Both the position numbers and the translations under genes were made by a program. This document shows, in pieces, positions 26,586 through 36,643 of a stretch of 36,643 bases of DNA. The notes under the pieces are model-generated. The model was not told where the DNA came from, did not search any database, and worked only from the letters and a program-made list of their open reading frames with translations. The stretch's first letter is position 1; the number at the start of each line of letters is the position of its first letter. Source of the stretch: Paludibacter sp. (GTDB lineage Bacteria > Bacteroidota > Bacteroidia > Bacteroidales > Paludibacteraceae); NCBI GenBank assembly GCA_030653695.1, contig JAURYY010000231.1, positions 1 to 36,643 of the forward strand, written 5' to 3'.

Positions 26586-27704
26586 TCAAAAAATTTTTAT
26601 ATTATTCAACCGTTTTCGGGTTTCATTGTCAAAATACATCAAAGCGGCACTATCGGTTTTATTTAACATGAAGCGCGAAGGATCATTTACAAAATCGGTG
26701 GTTGGTATTAAATGATATTGATATACATTATCCAAAACACCTTTATGCACATAAACAGGTAAATATGAAGTTTCCAATATTTGTTTCGATTGAGTTCCGA
26801 TTTCAACTTTCACCATGATTCCACCGTCCGTATCGGGTTTTCGTTGGTTCGAAATTGAATTACCCAACGAATAGAATACCGGAACTGCTATACTATCAAT
26901 ATTATACAGAATTTCAGCATTTTGCACCACATGTGGATGACTGCCAATAACCAAATTGACACCCTGGCGCACAAAAAAATGCGCTAATTTACGTTGTTCG
27001 TCATTTGCCTTGGTCATATATTCGGCACCCCAATGTACAGTCATGAAAATTAAATCTGCATCTCTCGATTTGGCTTTGCAAATATCTTCTTTAATTTGCA
27101 CTGTATCAAGCATGTTAACCATGTTTGGTTCCGAAACAGCTATGCCGTTTGTACCGTAAGTGCAATTGAGCAGTGCTATTTTAACTCCTTTTTGTTCAAT
27201 AAATAAAGGATAAATACTGTCACGTTGAGCAATATTCAAATAACTTCCTGCTTGTTTAAGTTGGCGGTTGTTAATGATTGTATTGGTACGTTCAAGTCCT
27301 TTCTTTCCTCGGTCAACTATATGGTTATTAGCGGTTAATATCACATCGTATCCGGCATTTTTCATACCATCGAGCAATGCATCGGGACTCGAAAAATTAG
27401 GATATCCGCTGTATGGTGCGCCAGCCAGCGTAACTTCGAGGTTGGCAATGGCAAAATCAGCTGATTCGATATGGGTTTTTACATGTCGGAAACAAATATC
27501 ATAGTGGTAGGTTTTGTCGATAGGATGGTAAGCAGCTTGAAATTGAGGAGAATGCCCCATAATATCGCCTGCAAAAATCAACGAAACAGTTTGATCCGCA
27601 TCGCCGGCAAATTCTTTCACTGTATATTGCAGTTCTGAATTTGTATTTTGAATAAATACCGAAAAGAAAATTAAAGATGCAATTAAAACAAAAACTCTTT
27701 TCAT
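26586..27704 (-). CDS. CapA family protein (PGA_cap metallophosphatase-like)
   Basis: LIFAGDIMGHSPQ, NLEVTLAG, TANNHIVDRGKKGL, VIGSHPHVVQ. Confidence 0.92.
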   Translation of the reverse strand: MKRVFVLIASLIFFSVFIQNTNSELQYTVKEFAGDADQTVSLIFAGDIMGHSPQFQAAYHPIDKTYHYDICFRHVKTHIESADFAIANLEVTLAGAPYSGYPNFSSPDALLDGMKNAGYDVILTANNHIVDRGKKGLERTNTIINNRQLKQAGSYLNIAQRDSIYPLFIEQKGVKIALLNCTYGTNGIAVSEPNMVNMLDTVQIKEDICKAKSRDADLIFMTVHWGAEYMTKANDEQRKLAHFFVRQGVNLVIGSHPHVVQNAEILYNIDSIAVPVFYSLGNSISNQRKPDTDGGIMVKVEIGTQSKQILETSYLPVYVHKGVLDNVYQYHLIPTTDFVNDPSRFMLNKTDSAALMYFDNETRKRLNNIKIF

Positions 27705-27750
27705 AGGAAGTAATTTTAAATTACTTATATTCAGCCATATTTAATTATTG

Positions 27751-28662
27751 TCATGTTTCGAGTGCTCCGATCAGGTCATATATCGAATTAAAATTATTTT
27801 TATTCAAATATTCCCCAATTCCATCTATTATTTTTACTGTAACAGTAGGATCGATAAAATTGGCAGTGCCAACCTGAATGGCAGTTGCCCCAGCCAATAA
27901 AAACTCTATTGCGTCAGTTGCATTCATTATTCCCCCCATTCCTACAACCGGAACTTTCACTGCTTTTGCAACCTGCCACACCATGCGCAATGCTATTGGT
28001 TTTACTGCCGGACCTGATAAACCACCGGTAATGGTTGATAAAATGGGTTTGCGTTTATTGGCATCGATTGCCATACCGAGTAAGGTATTAATAAGTGATA
28101 TAGAGTCAGCACCTTCGGCTTCAACTGCCCTTGCAATCTCCGAAATATCGGTAACATTCGGCGAAAGTTTCACCATAAGTTCATTTTTATACACCATTCG
28201 CACTGCTTTAACTACTTGAGCAGCAGACAAACAGCTTGTTCCGAAAGCCATTCCGCCTTCTTTTACATTGGGACAAGAGATATTTAACTCTATTCCGGGT
28301 ATTTTTTCGAGTGAATTTAACTTTTCGGCAGTAATAATATACTCTTCGAGTGTCGATCCTGATACATTCACAAATATATTTGTATCGATGTTCTTGATGG
28401 TTGGGTAAATGTGATCAATAAAATAATCTATACCCTTATTTTGCAGTCCCACAGCGTTTAACATACCGGAAGGAGTTTCTGCCATGCGTGGATATGGGTT
28501 TCCTTGTCGCTCGCGAAGTGTAGTTCCCTTTACAATTATACCGCCTATTCGCGATATATCGATGAAGTCGGAATACTCGGTACCATAGCCAAAAGTACCC
28601 GATGCAGTCATTACCGGATTTTTCAGTTGTAATTTTCCTAATTTTACTTTTAATTCTGCCAT
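27751..28662 (-). CDS. pyrD: Dihydroorotate dehydrogenase, catalytic subunit (class 1B)
   Basis: [57 protein letters not shown]. Confidence 0.96.
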   Translation of the reverse strand: MAELKVKLGKLQLKNPVMTASGTFGYGTEYSDFIDISRIGGIIVKGTTLRERQGNPYPRMAETPSGMLNAVGLQNKGIDYFIDHIYPTIKNIDTNIFVNVSGSTLEEYIITAEKLNSLEKIPGIELNISCPNVKEGGMAFGTSCLSAAQVVKAVRMVYKNELMVKLSPNVTDISEIARAVEAEGADSISLINTLLGMAIDANKRKPILSTITGGLSGPAVKPIALRMVWQVAKAVKVPVVGMGGIMNATDAIEFLLAGATAIQVGTANFIDPTVTVKIIDGIGEYLNKNNFNSIYDLIGALET

Positions 28663-29429
28663 TTCAGGGTTGTAATATTAAATACCGGTCCTTCGGTGCA
28701 AACACAAACATGACCATCTACTGTATCGGTTACGCAACACAAACATGCTCCTATTCCACATGCCATTGTATTTTCTAAAGAAACTTCGCAAAAAATGCCT
28801 TTTTCAGCAGCATACAGGGCAACTGCTTTCATCATTGGGGTAGGTCCACATGAATAAATAGCTTCAAAATTTGTCGATTTCAACAACGAATGCTGTGTTA
28901 CAAATCCACGTTCACCATGACTTCCATCTTCGGTAGTTGTGTGTACATTTCCGAATCGTTCAAATTCACAAAGTTGCAATAAATTCTCCTTTGAACGACC
29001 GCCCAGTAAAAAGTTACACTTATAACCCAGCTTATGAAGATACGATCCCCAGAAAAGTAGAGGAGCAATTCCTACTCCGCCGCCTATTAAAAGTAAATTT
29101 GAATCCTTTTTGGCGGGTAATGTGAATGAATTCCCCAGTGGAAATATCAGATTTAGAAAGTTACCCGCCTTCAATTCGCTTAATTTACGCGTTCCAGCCC
29201 CTATAATTTGAATTAGAAGCCACAATTCATTCATTTCCCTATCCACGTAATTAATAGAGATTGGACGCCTTAAAAATGACTCCGAGGAACCATCCACCCG
29301 AACTTCTACAAACTGTCCGGGCAACATTTCGGGAAGTTTTTCGGGAGATGAAAGTTTAAGTATAAAATATTGGTTGTTAAGAAACTCATTGTTCTTAACA
29401 ACTAAATCAAGCATGAATTTTTTTTTCAT
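28650..29429 (-). CDS. pyrK: Dihydroorotate dehydrogenase electron transfer subunit
   Basis: [44 protein letters not shown]...CVCTEGPVF; overlaps pyrD. Confidence 0.95.
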   Translation of the reverse strand: MKKKFMLDLVVKNNEFLNNQYFILKLSSPEKLPEMLPGQFVEVRVDGSSESFLRRPISINYVDREMNELWLLIQIIGAGTRKLSELKAGNFLNLIFPLGNSFTLPAKKDSNLLLIGGGVGIAPLLFWGSYLHKLGYKCNFLLGGRSKENLLQLCEFERFGNVHTTTEDGSHGERGFVTQHSLLKSTNFEAIYSCGPTPMMKAVALYAAEKGIFCEVSLENTMACGIGACLCCVTDTVDGHVCVCTEGPVFNITTLKWQN

Positions 29430-29592
29430 GTATTTAATTGTTTATCAAGACATTTTATGAAGTAATCCTTCATCTGTAATGAATAGCTTCGAATAATTCA
29501 ATGCAAATTTACTATTTTGGGATGAAACTGCAAAAATTTTCATTTCAAGCACTGCTTTTTCTCTTCTGAGCAAAACAGAAAATTTATTTTAT

Positions 29593-30075
29593 TCAGTGTC
29601 CGATAAATTCCTGAAAAGTGTTGTCGGAATAATAAACAATAATTTTATTAACCAATTTATTCACTGATTCTGATTTCAGCTCGTTCGATGTTGGTAATTC
29701 CGGTATAAGCGCGGCTCTAATGTCAACCGAAGCGACTTCATTTCTCTTTTGAGTGAAAACGGATTGTAATTTTTGGTCAGCTTTTTGTTCCGAAATCACT
29801 GTATTTGTGTTAGTTTCATCATCAAAAGGGAACAAAGTGGGTGTCTGAGAATGCTTTTCGTGACGATACATTGTTCCGGTGTCTAAAATAAGCCAGTCTG
29901 AATTGATTGTCCGGAAACGATTCAGGATTTTTTTTAATACCTCAAGGCTCGGTTTATTACGTCCGTTCAGAATGTGCGAAAGAGTAGAGCCTTGAATGCC
30001 AATTTCAGCAGCAAATTGAACAGAGTTCATTTTTTCAATCTGCATGATTTTTTCAATTTTTTCTTTGTCGTCCAT
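29593..30075 (-). CDS. XRE-family helix-turn-helix transcriptional regulator
   Basis: NSVQFAAEIGIQGSTLSHILNGRNKPSLEVLKKILNRF HTH region. Confidence 0.9.
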   Translation of the reverse strand: MDDKEKIEKIMQIEKMNSVQFAAEIGIQGSTLSHILNGRNKPSLEVLKKILNRFRTINSDWLILDTGTMYRHEKHSQTPTLFPFDDETNTNTVISEQKADQKLQSVFTQKRNEVASVDIRAALIPELPTSNELKSESVNKLVNKIIVYYSDNTFQEFIGH

Positions 30076-30127
30076 AATGCAACATATTTTTGTGAATATT
30101 TACAATTCAATTACGGTACAAATATAT

Positions 30128-30141
30128 GTGAATTAATTCAC
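30128..30141. promoter_or_regulatory. 14-bp perfect palindrome GTGAATTAATTCAC, candidate operator
   Basis: Exact palindrome ~53 bp upstream of the XRE regulator ATG. Confidence 0.45.
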
Positions 30142-30613
30142 TTATGCAAATGTTTTACATTTGTGTATTATATACATTTGTATCATTAAATTGTTTTTTA
30201 CAACTGTAATTTATGTTTAATGATATATTATATTGATATTCATGTTTTTAAATCAACAATAATAAATATTTTTCTATAATTATTATATTAAACTAATTGT
30301 TTAATTATAATTAGTTATATTAACTGATTTACAAGTTAATACATTGTAATTAGTATCTATTTTATTCGTTTTAAACACTTCCATTACAGATGTAATTATA
30401 TAGATAAATATAAACTTTAGAAATAATATGTATTTAGCTGACTGTAAGGTTTATATAATCAAAAATATTGATTTATTAAAGGTATGGTATTGTGTGTTTT
30501 TACAATATTAAATTGTGTGTTTTTGTATAAATTTAGTTGTATAATTGTGAATATATAACAGTAATTTTATTGAATATATTTGTGAATTTTACAAATTATT
30601 TTGTGAAACGAAC

Positions 30614-30639
30614 TTCACATTACAAATGTATAATGTGAA
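30614..30639. repeat. Inverted repeat TTCACATTA-N8-TAATGTGAA
   Basis: Perfect 9-bp arms around CAAATGTA; shares the TTCAC/GTGAA half-site with the 30128 palindrome. Confidence 0.7.
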
Positions 30640-31009
30640 TTTTAATTCGTTAACAATTACCTAAACAATATGAAATTTGTTTCATCTACTTTTTTGGAAG
30701 GAAAATAAAGCGGTGTCAAATGCACGAAAGTATAATACGATATTTAATGAGGACGAAAAGAATAAATAGCTGATAGAATAAAAATGACTCCACTACTCTG
30801 CTTTTTTTCTAACTTACCAAAAAACCAGTCTATTTTTATAAGATATTTAATTATAGTTCGGGTTTTTTCTATAAATTAAAAAAACAGACCCATTAAAACA
30901 CAAGCTAACAAACAGATTTTAAGCAATATAAACGAATTTATATGCGCTGAGATTTCAATATTTTATAAAATGACTATATACGGGAAGGAATTTTTCATTA
31001 TCAGACATA

Positions 31010-31044
31010 AAAAAAAGTCTGAAACAGATGTTCAGACTTTTTTT
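31010..31044. terminator. Bidirectional rho-independent terminator
   Basis: AAAAAAAGTCTGAA-ACAGATG-TTCAGACTTTTTTT, GTCTGAA/TTCAGAC stem flanked by A/T runs, just downstream of the 31067 gene. Confidence 0.85.
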
Positions 31045-31066
31045 ATTAAAAAAAAATGCTTTTTAT

Positions 31067-31843
31067 TTAATCAGCATCATTTATGGGATGAATACCAGCC
31101 AATTCAGGATCGACTAAAATTCTGCCGCAATACTCACACACAATAATTTTTTTGCGAAGCCGTATATCCAACTGGCGTTGTGAGGGGATTTTATTGAAGC
31201 AACCGCCGCAAGCATCGCGTTGAACGTAAACAACAGCCAAACCATTACGTGCATTTTTTCTGATTCTCTTAAAAGCGGTCAGAAGGCGTTGTTCAATTAC
31301 CAATTCAATTTGTTTAGCATGTTCACGAAGTTTTTCTTCTTCTTGTTTGGTTTCTTGAACTATTTCGTTCAACTCCCCTTTTTTCTGCTCTAAATCGAGT
31401 TTGCGTTCGGACAACTGATCGACAGTAGTTTTAAGTTCGAGTGTTTTAGATTCTTTAAGAGCAGTAAATTCGCGAATTCGCTTTTCGGATAACTCAATTT
31501 CAAGCGTTTGAAATTCAATTTCTTTCGATAAAAAATCGTACTCACGGTTGTTTCTTACATTGTCTTGTTGTTCTTTGTAACGGGCAATTTTAGCGCGAGC
31601 TTCTTCAATTTCAATTTTTTTGTTTGTAATAGATGCATGAATTTCAGCGATTTCGGCATTGAAATGTTCAAAACGGGTTGTTAAACCAATTATGTCATCT
31701 TCGAGATCCTGAACTTCTAAAGGAAGTTCGCCGCGTAAAATCTTAATTTCATCTATTTTCGTTACTACTTTTTGAAGTTCATACAATGCATGAAGTTTAT
31801 CTTCAACAGTAATATCTTTTTCCGGTTTTGCTTCTGTAGCCAT
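31067..31843 (-). CDS. Coiled-coil C4-type zinc ribbon domain protein
   Basis: Long coiled coil then CGGCFNKIPSQRQLDIRLRKKIIVCEYCGRIL. Confidence 0.9.
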   Translation of the reverse strand: MATEAKPEKDITVEDKLHALYELQKVVTKIDEIKILRGELPLEVQDLEDDIIGLTTRFEHFNAEIAEIHASITNKKIEIEEARAKIARYKEQQDNVRNNREYDFLSKEIEFQTLEIELSEKRIREFTALKESKTLELKTTVDQLSERKLDLEQKKGELNEIVQETKQEEEKLREHAKQIELVIEQRLLTAFKRIRKNARNGLAVVYVQRDACGGCFNKIPSQRQLDIRLRKKIIVCEYCGRILVDPELAGIHPINDAD

Positions 31844-31848
31844 ATTGA

Positions 31849-32943
31849 TTACAAGTAATTTATGGGATTTGTTTTTATCTCTGAAATTTGGACTGCAAAT
31901 GTAGGCATTTTTTTTGTAATTATCTCATAAAAAATGTCTTTTGTGAATTGTTCACTCTCATAATGTCCTACATCGGCTATTAATATCCGATTTCCGGCAT
32001 CGAAGAATTCGTGATATTTGAAATCGGCCGATATAAAAATATCAGCATTCAATCTGATGGCATCATTTAACAAACCACTGCCTGACCCTCCACACAAGGC
32101 AACTGTTTTAATTTTTTCCCCAAGCAGGTTTGAATGTCGGATTACAGAACATCCGAACAATGATTTGATTCGATGAAGGAAAGTTAATTCTTCTTCCTCG
32201 TCGCTCAACTCTCCTATCAGCCCTGCTCCTGCTTTGCTCCATTCATTTTGAAGGGGAATAATATCAAAAGCGGGTTCTTCGTAAGGATGTTTTTTTAATA
32301 ATGTGTTGATTACCTGCGTTTTTAAATAATCAGGAAAAATCATTTCAATTCGTATTTCGGGTTCGGAGTGAAACTGATTCAGTTCGCCTACAAAGGGCTT
32401 TGAATGATCGTTGCCACGAAAAGTTCCGGTTCCTTCGACATTAAAACTGCACGAATCGTAATTCCCGATATGTCCGGCACCTGCTTCGAACAATGCTTCA
32501 CGTACGCCGAAAGCATGAATCTTGGGCACAAAAGTAATTAATTTAAGCAGTGTATTTTGCTTTGGCTGAAGAACTTTTCTGTTTTTCAACCCCATTTTAT
32601 CGGCTATTCTACCATTTACACCATGCAGTACATTATCAACATTGGTATGGGCAGCATATATGGCAATATCATTTTTTACCGCCATTTTCACACATCGTTG
32701 AACCTCATTTTGTCCAACCAATCGCTTTAACCCATTAAATATAAGCGGATGATGCGAAATAATCAGATTGCATTTTTTAATGATTGCTTCTTCGATAACG
32801 GCTTCTGTAATATCGATTGTAATCAGCACACCGGCAACTTCCATATCCGGATCGCCAACCAATAGTCCCGAATTATCATAACTTTCCTGTAATGATAATG
32901 GAGCAAAATTTTCAATGAGATTTATAAGCGTTTTAACAATCAT
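31849..32943 (-). CDS. Nif3-like dinuclear metal center hexameric protein
   Basis: NLIISHHPLIFNGLKRL, AIYAAHTNVDNV, ISADFKYHEFFDA, IADVGHYESE; with the internal insert typical of ~365-aa members. Confidence 0.95.
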   Translation of the reverse strand: MIVKTLINLIENFAPLSLQESYDNSGLLVGDPDMEVAGVLITIDITEAVIEEAIIKKCNLIISHHPLIFNGLKRLVGQNEVQRCVKMAVKNDIAIYAAHTNVDNVLHGVNGRIADKMGLKNRKVLQPKQNTLLKLITFVPKIHAFGVREALFEAGAGHIGNYDSCSFNVEGTGTFRGNDHSKPFVGELNQFHSEPEIRIEMIFPDYLKTQVINTLLKKHPYEEPAFDIIPLQNEWSKAGAGLIGELSDEEEELTFLHRIKSLFGCSVIRHSNLLGEKIKTVALCGGSGSGLLNDAIRLNADIFISADFKYHEFFDAGNRILIADVGHYESEQFTKDIFYEIITKKMPTFAVQISEIKTNPINYL

Positions 32944-33049
32944 GTTTGAAGTCTGATTCGTAAAATATATTTTACAAAAACTTTTTTATTGACACCGAAA
33001 TACTGAAAAGCCGGAGCGGTAACTATAAATTAAAAAAACATTTGAACCA

Positions 33050-33067
33050 TCCCGATAGCTATCGGGA
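33050..33067. repeat. 18-bp perfect palindrome TCCCGATAGCTATCGGGA
   Basis: Equals its reverse complement; intergenic. Confidence 0.9.
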
Positions 33068-33155
33068 AAGACGCAATAATTCAATTTTTTGCAAAAATCA
33101 AAATGTAAGTCAGATTTGATGTTTATTATATGAATTGTGTTTTCTCAGCCTTTGC

Positions 33156-33599
33156 CTACGCCTCTACCTTTTCCTCAGCCTTCTCCTCTGCCTCTGCCTC
33201 CGCTTTCTCAACCTCAACAAAATCGGTTAAATTATTGTTGATAAGCACATTATACCAGACAATCAACTTTCTTATATCGCTCGGATACACCCGTTCCTGA
33301 TCGTAGTCGGGAAGAATTTCGGTCATATATTTACGCAAAGTATCATTATCTGCTTTCGAATCGATTGGACAAATTAGTCCATTTTCTTTTATTTTCAGAT
33401 TTTCAAGTACCTGACCTAATGGCACTTCAGTTGTTTGTGTAAACATTGCAATATCACCCAATGAAATTACCTTATCCTTCGAAAATGTAGGAATCCGTTT
33501 TCCATCTGTTAACGATTCAACTATTAACATGTTTTTACCCTTCGAAACAAGTTTGTAAAGCCCCGGTTTTCCGGAAATTGATAAAATTTCTTTTAACAT
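33156..33599 (-). CDS. DUF5606 domain-containing protein
   Basis: MLKEILSISGKPGLYKLVSKGKNMLIVESLTDGKRIP; low-complexity A/E-rich C-terminal tail. Confidence 0.85.
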   Translation of the reverse strand: MLKEILSISGKPGLYKLVSKGKNMLIVESLTDGKRIPTFSKDKVISLGDIAMFTQTTEVPLGQVLENLKIKENGLICPIDSKADNDTLRKYMTEILPDYDQERVYPSDIRKLIVWYNVLINNNLTDFVEVEKAEAEAEEKAEEKVEA

Positions 33600-33728
33600 A
33601 TATAATTCTTATTTTTTTGAACTGACAAAAATAATTTATTTTTTTGTACCAAATTGCAATCGGAATATAATTGTAGCTTTTTTTATAGTTATTTGTAACA
33701 AATCCCTTTTTTAAAAATTCATTATCAA

Positions 33729-34451
33729 CTAAATAAAGAATTTGGTTAATTCATTCAGTTTAATTTTATTTTCGTAAATTGCTTTCCCAATAATTACTGC
33801 CTGGACTTTATCTTCGTGCAGGAGTTCAATATCACTGATTGAACTTACACCACCACTTGCAATGAGATAAATACAGGGGATTTTGTTGCGCATTTTTTTA
33901 TAAAGTTCGTTTGAAGTGCCCTGTAACATGCCATCTTTGCTGATATCGGTGCAAATCACCTGGCTGATTCCTTGCTTCATATAATTATTGACGAATGAAA
34001 TAATCTCTAAATCAGTGGTTTCGACCCACCCACCGACTGCTATTTTTTCATCCTTCACATCGGCTCCGAGAATAATTTTTTCGCCGCCATACTTTTGTAT
34101 CCACGATATAAATAATTCGGGATTACGCACGGCAATACTTCCACCGGTTACCATTTGTGCGCCACATTCGAATGCGATGCGCAAATCATCATCCGACTTC
34201 AATCCCCCGCCAAAATCGACAATCAGATTTGTTTTTGAAGTAATCAGCCCCAACACTTTATGATTGACAATGTGATTGGCTTTGGCACCATCAAGGTCGA
34301 CAAGATGCAAACGGCGCAGTCCGGCATCGGCAAACATTCGGGCTACTTCAAGCGGATTTTCATTATAAATTTTTTTTTGTGAATAATCGCCTTGTGTAAG
34401 ACGTACACATTTTCCATCTATAAGATCAATGGCAGGAATTATTTCAATCAT
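33729..34451 (-). CDS. hisA: 1-(5-phosphoribosyl)-5-[(5-phosphoribosylamino)methylideneamino]imidazole-4-carboxamide isomerase
   Basis: MIEIIPAIDLIDGKCVRLTQGDY, LHLVDLDGAKA, DFGGGLKSDDD, ASGGVSSISDIE. Confidence 0.95.
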   Translation of the reverse strand: MIEIIPAIDLIDGKCVRLTQGDYSQKKIYNENPLEVARMFADAGLRRLHLVDLDGAKANHIVNHKVLGLITSKTNLIVDFGGGLKSDDDLRIAFECGAQMVTGGSIAVRNPELFISWIQKYGGEKIILGADVKDEKIAVGGWVETTDLEIISFVNNYMKQGISQVICTDISKDGMLQGTSNELYKKMRNKIPCIYLIASGGVSSISDIELLHEDKVQAVIIGKAIYENKIKLNELTKFFI

Positions 34452-34774
34452 AAAGTAATATTCTCATTTTGTTTTTTAAAATACAAAAGTACTAAAAAGC
34501 AATCAGAATAAATAATTAGAAATGAATTTTGATTGCTGTTTCTAATCTATCATTTTGAAATTGAACAATATAAATCTATTATTCGGGAAATAAATATCAA
34601 ATATTTTAAAAATTATATTTTCCACTTTTTTATTTTTATAATCGTGTTATATTAACAAATTATAAATTGAAACCGAAAATGTGTAAACCTACAATATAAT
34701 TTTGTAACTTCGTTTGGTTTTTAAATAAAATTTTTTAGTAATATTAAATTCTTAACCACCTAATTTACAAGAAG

Positions 34775-35761
34775 ATGTTTAACTTTTTAAAATTGATCCG
34801 TGTTCAGAATCTGATTTTTATTGCATTCATACAATTGATAATGCGACAAACAATTCTGATTCCGATTTTACAAAAATATGGTTTTGAAGCTACACAGGCA
34901 TCCGGAATGATAGGACTACTAATAATTGCTACTGTTTTAATTGCAGCAGGTGGTTACGCATTGAATGATTATTTTGATGTGAAAATAGATGCTATCAATA
35001 AGCCCGAAAAACAGGTTGTTGGAACATTTATACCGCGAAAAACGGCCATGTTGATGCACCAGTTACTTAGCGGTTTAGGAATTATACTCGGTTTATTATT
35101 AGCTTATGTGGCACGAAGTTTCACTTTAGGATTTATTTTTATTGTAGTGCCGGGCTTATTGTGGTTTTATTCGGCAAGTTACAAGCGTCAGTTTCTGACA
35201 GGAAATTTGACTATAGCATTTGTTTCAGCAATCACCGTATTAGTTGTGGGAGTAATGGAGCTAGCATTTTTGCGCAAAGAATTTGGCACGTTGATTTTTG
35301 AAACCCTTATTCCAAAAGAGATTTATGCCTGGATAGGCGTATTTTCGATTTTCTCGTTTCTGTGTACATTGATTCGTGAAATTATCAAAGACATGGAAGA
35401 TGAAAAAGGCGACCGAGAATTCGAATGTCGTACAATGCCTATTAAATGGGGAATTGCAAAGACAAAAATATTTTTATATGTATTAATATTAATCACAAAT
35501 ATAGCATTGTACGTTGTTAATTATCAATTTGTTCCATTTGAAGGAACGTTGACTTTGCGTTACATAATTTTTGGTTTGTCATTGCCTTTCCTTGCATTAG
35601 GTTACTTCATTTTTATTGCAAAAACTCCGAAGGATTTTCATAATGCCTCGAATTTTGCAAAAATCATCATGCTCATCGGCGTATTGTACGCATTCGTTTT
35701 ATATTTTCTTCAGGCTAAAACTTACGGAATTAGCCTATTTAACTTGTTTATTGTTAAATAA
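34775..35761 (+). CDS. UbiA-family prenyltransferase (geranylgeranylglycerol-phosphate geranylgeranyltransferase-like)
   Basis: NDYFDVKIDAINKPEKQ and LIREIIKDMEDEKGDREF aspartate motifs with multiple TM helices. Confidence 0.9.
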   Translation: MFNFLKLIRVQNLIFIAFIQLIMRQTILIPILQKYGFEATQASGMIGLLIIATVLIAAGGYALNDYFDVKIDAINKPEKQVVGTFIPRKTAMLMHQLLSGLGIILGLLLAYVARSFTLGFIFIVVPGLLWFYSASYKRQFLTGNLTIAFVSAITVLVVGVMELAFLRKEFGTLIFETLIPKEIYAWIGVFSIFSFLCTLIREIIKDMEDEKGDREFECRTMPIKWGIAKTKIFLYVLILITNIALYVVNYQFVPFEGTLTLRYIIFGLSLPFLALGYFIFIAKTPKDFHNASNFAKIIMLIGVLYAFVLYFLQAKTYGISLFNLFIVK

Positions 35762-35789
35762 TTATCAATTTTATAACAAAAATATTACA

Positions 35790-36377
35790 ATGGAAATTCT
35801 GAGCAATTTAAATAATTATCATATCATCCTTGGTTCACAATCGCCACGCAGGCGCGAACTTCTGACCGGGCTTAATATTCCTTTTGAAGTAAGACATATA
35901 GATGTTGAAGAGACCTATCCCGAATTTATGGTTGGTGTGGATATACCCATGTATTTAGCCGAAAAGAAAGCCAACGCATTCGCCGATAAAATGCATGAAA
36001 ACACCTTGCTCATAACAGCCGATACGATTGTTTGGCACGAAGGAATTGCACTGGGCAAACCGGCAAACAGAGAGGAAGCTGTAAAAACGCTCCAAAAACT
36101 GTCAGGAAAAACACATCAGGTGATTACAGGCGTTAGTATTTCGACTTTTGATCGAAGAAAAACCTTTCATGTAATATCCGATGTGCGCTTTGCAAATTTA
36201 ACTCCAAATGAAATTGAATATTACCTCGATAATTTTCAACCTTACGACAAAGCCGGTGCTTATGGCGTTCAGGAATGGATCGGATTTGTAGGTGTTGAGC
36301 ACATTAACGGATCGTATTACAATGTAATGGGATTGCCGGTTCAACGACTTTACAACGAACTTAAACGCTGGAAATAA
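35790..36377 (+). CDS. maf: Maf-like nucleotide pyrophosphatase
   Basis: IILGSQSPRRRELL, LITADTIVWHEGIALGKP, DKAGAYGVQEWIGFVGVEHINGSYYNVMGLPV; start moved to 35790. Confidence 0.95.
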   Translation: MEILSNLNNYHIILGSQSPRRRELLTGLNIPFEVRHIDVEETYPEFMVGVDIPMYLAEKKANAFADKMHENTLLITADTIVWHEGIALGKPANREEAVKTLQKLSGKTHQVITGVSISTFDRRKTFHVISDVRFANLTPNEIEYYLDNFQPYDKAGAYGVQEWIGFVGVEHINGSYYNVMGLPVQRLYNELKRWK

Positions 36378-36386
36378 GGCTTTTAC

Positions 36387-36643
36387 GTTTCAAAGGTTTC
36401 AGAGGTTTCAGGGGTTTCAGGGGTTTTAGGGGTTTCAGAGGTTTCAGAAGTTTCAGAGGTTTCAGAAGTTTCAGAGGTTTCAGAGGTTTCAGAGGTTTCA
36501 GAGGTTTTAGGGGTTTCAGAGGTTTCAGAGGTTTCAGAGGTTTCAGAAGTTTCAGAGGTTTCAGAGGTTTTAGGGGTTTCAGAGGTTTCAGAGGTTTCAG
36601 AGGTTTCAGAGGTTTCAGAGGTTTCAGAGGTTTCAGAGGTTTC
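36387..36643 (+). repeat. 9-bp tandem repeat (GTTTCAGAG)n, 28 complete units plus a partial, continuing past the window edge
   Basis: Direct reading; all units exactly 9 bp, variants GTTTCAGAA, GTTTCAGGG, GTTTTAGGG. Confidence 0.97.

Noticed and set aside
27751-29429. Unusual pyrD/pyrK arrangement
   Set aside because: Overlapping pyrK-pyrD is the normal class 1B arrangement.
29593-31009. Toxin-antitoxin module at the XRE regulator
   Set aside because: No plausible toxin ORF next to the regulator; the upstream kilobase is gene-free.
33156-33220. Microsatellite-driven phase variation in the DUF5606 C-terminal tail
   Set aside because: The A/E-rich tail arises from irregular hexamer-like codons without perfect tandem units; low-complexity tails are common.
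33729-34451. Orphan hisA as an unusual metabolic signal
   Set aside because: Scattered his genes are not rare and the rest of the genome is not visible, so no conclusion can be drawn.
36387-36643. CRISPR array
   Set aside because: The 9-bp units are contiguous with no unique spacers, and no cas genes are present; it is a simple tandem repeat.

Overview
This is an AT-rich Bacteroidota (probably Bacteroidales) chromosomal window, about 36.6 kb. The left edge is accessory: a type I restriction specificity gene (hsdS), a GxxExxY gene, and truncated RhuM, KilA-N-like and hsdR remnants. The rest is mostly housekeeping or conserved chromosomal genes: a NuoE/NuoF fusion with an odd GltD-like Fe-S flavoprotein, a PQQ-type propeller, a secreted S1/P1-PLC-like hydrolase with a T9SS tail, GT4, a LolD/FtsX ABC pair, tRNA-Thr, SRP RNA, tex, holA, amn, pyrD/pyrK, a Nif3/zinc-ribbon pair, hisA, ubiA and maf. 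A complete IS4-family insertion sequence (16-bp perfect TIRs, 10-bp perfect TSD) is resolved to the base. The observations most worth following up are: (1) a cobalamin riboswitch on the minus strand upstream of a solitary DUF4465 lipoprotein, whose peripheral arms are built from 7-nt tandem repeats that can pair in more than one register; (2) a nearly G-free 7-mer minisatellite that forms the entire apparent 5' leader of holA; (3) a 9-bp minisatellite (28+ copies, running off the window) that stays in the maf reading frame after its stop codon; (4) a GltD-type flavoprotein that appears to have lost its NADPH-binding domain; (5) a ~1 kb gene-free region with inverted repeats next to an XRE regulator; (6) an IS transposase whose frame has no ATG upstream of its conserved N-terminus. 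No clear new defense or effector system is visible. All assignments come from reading the sequence; no database search was run.
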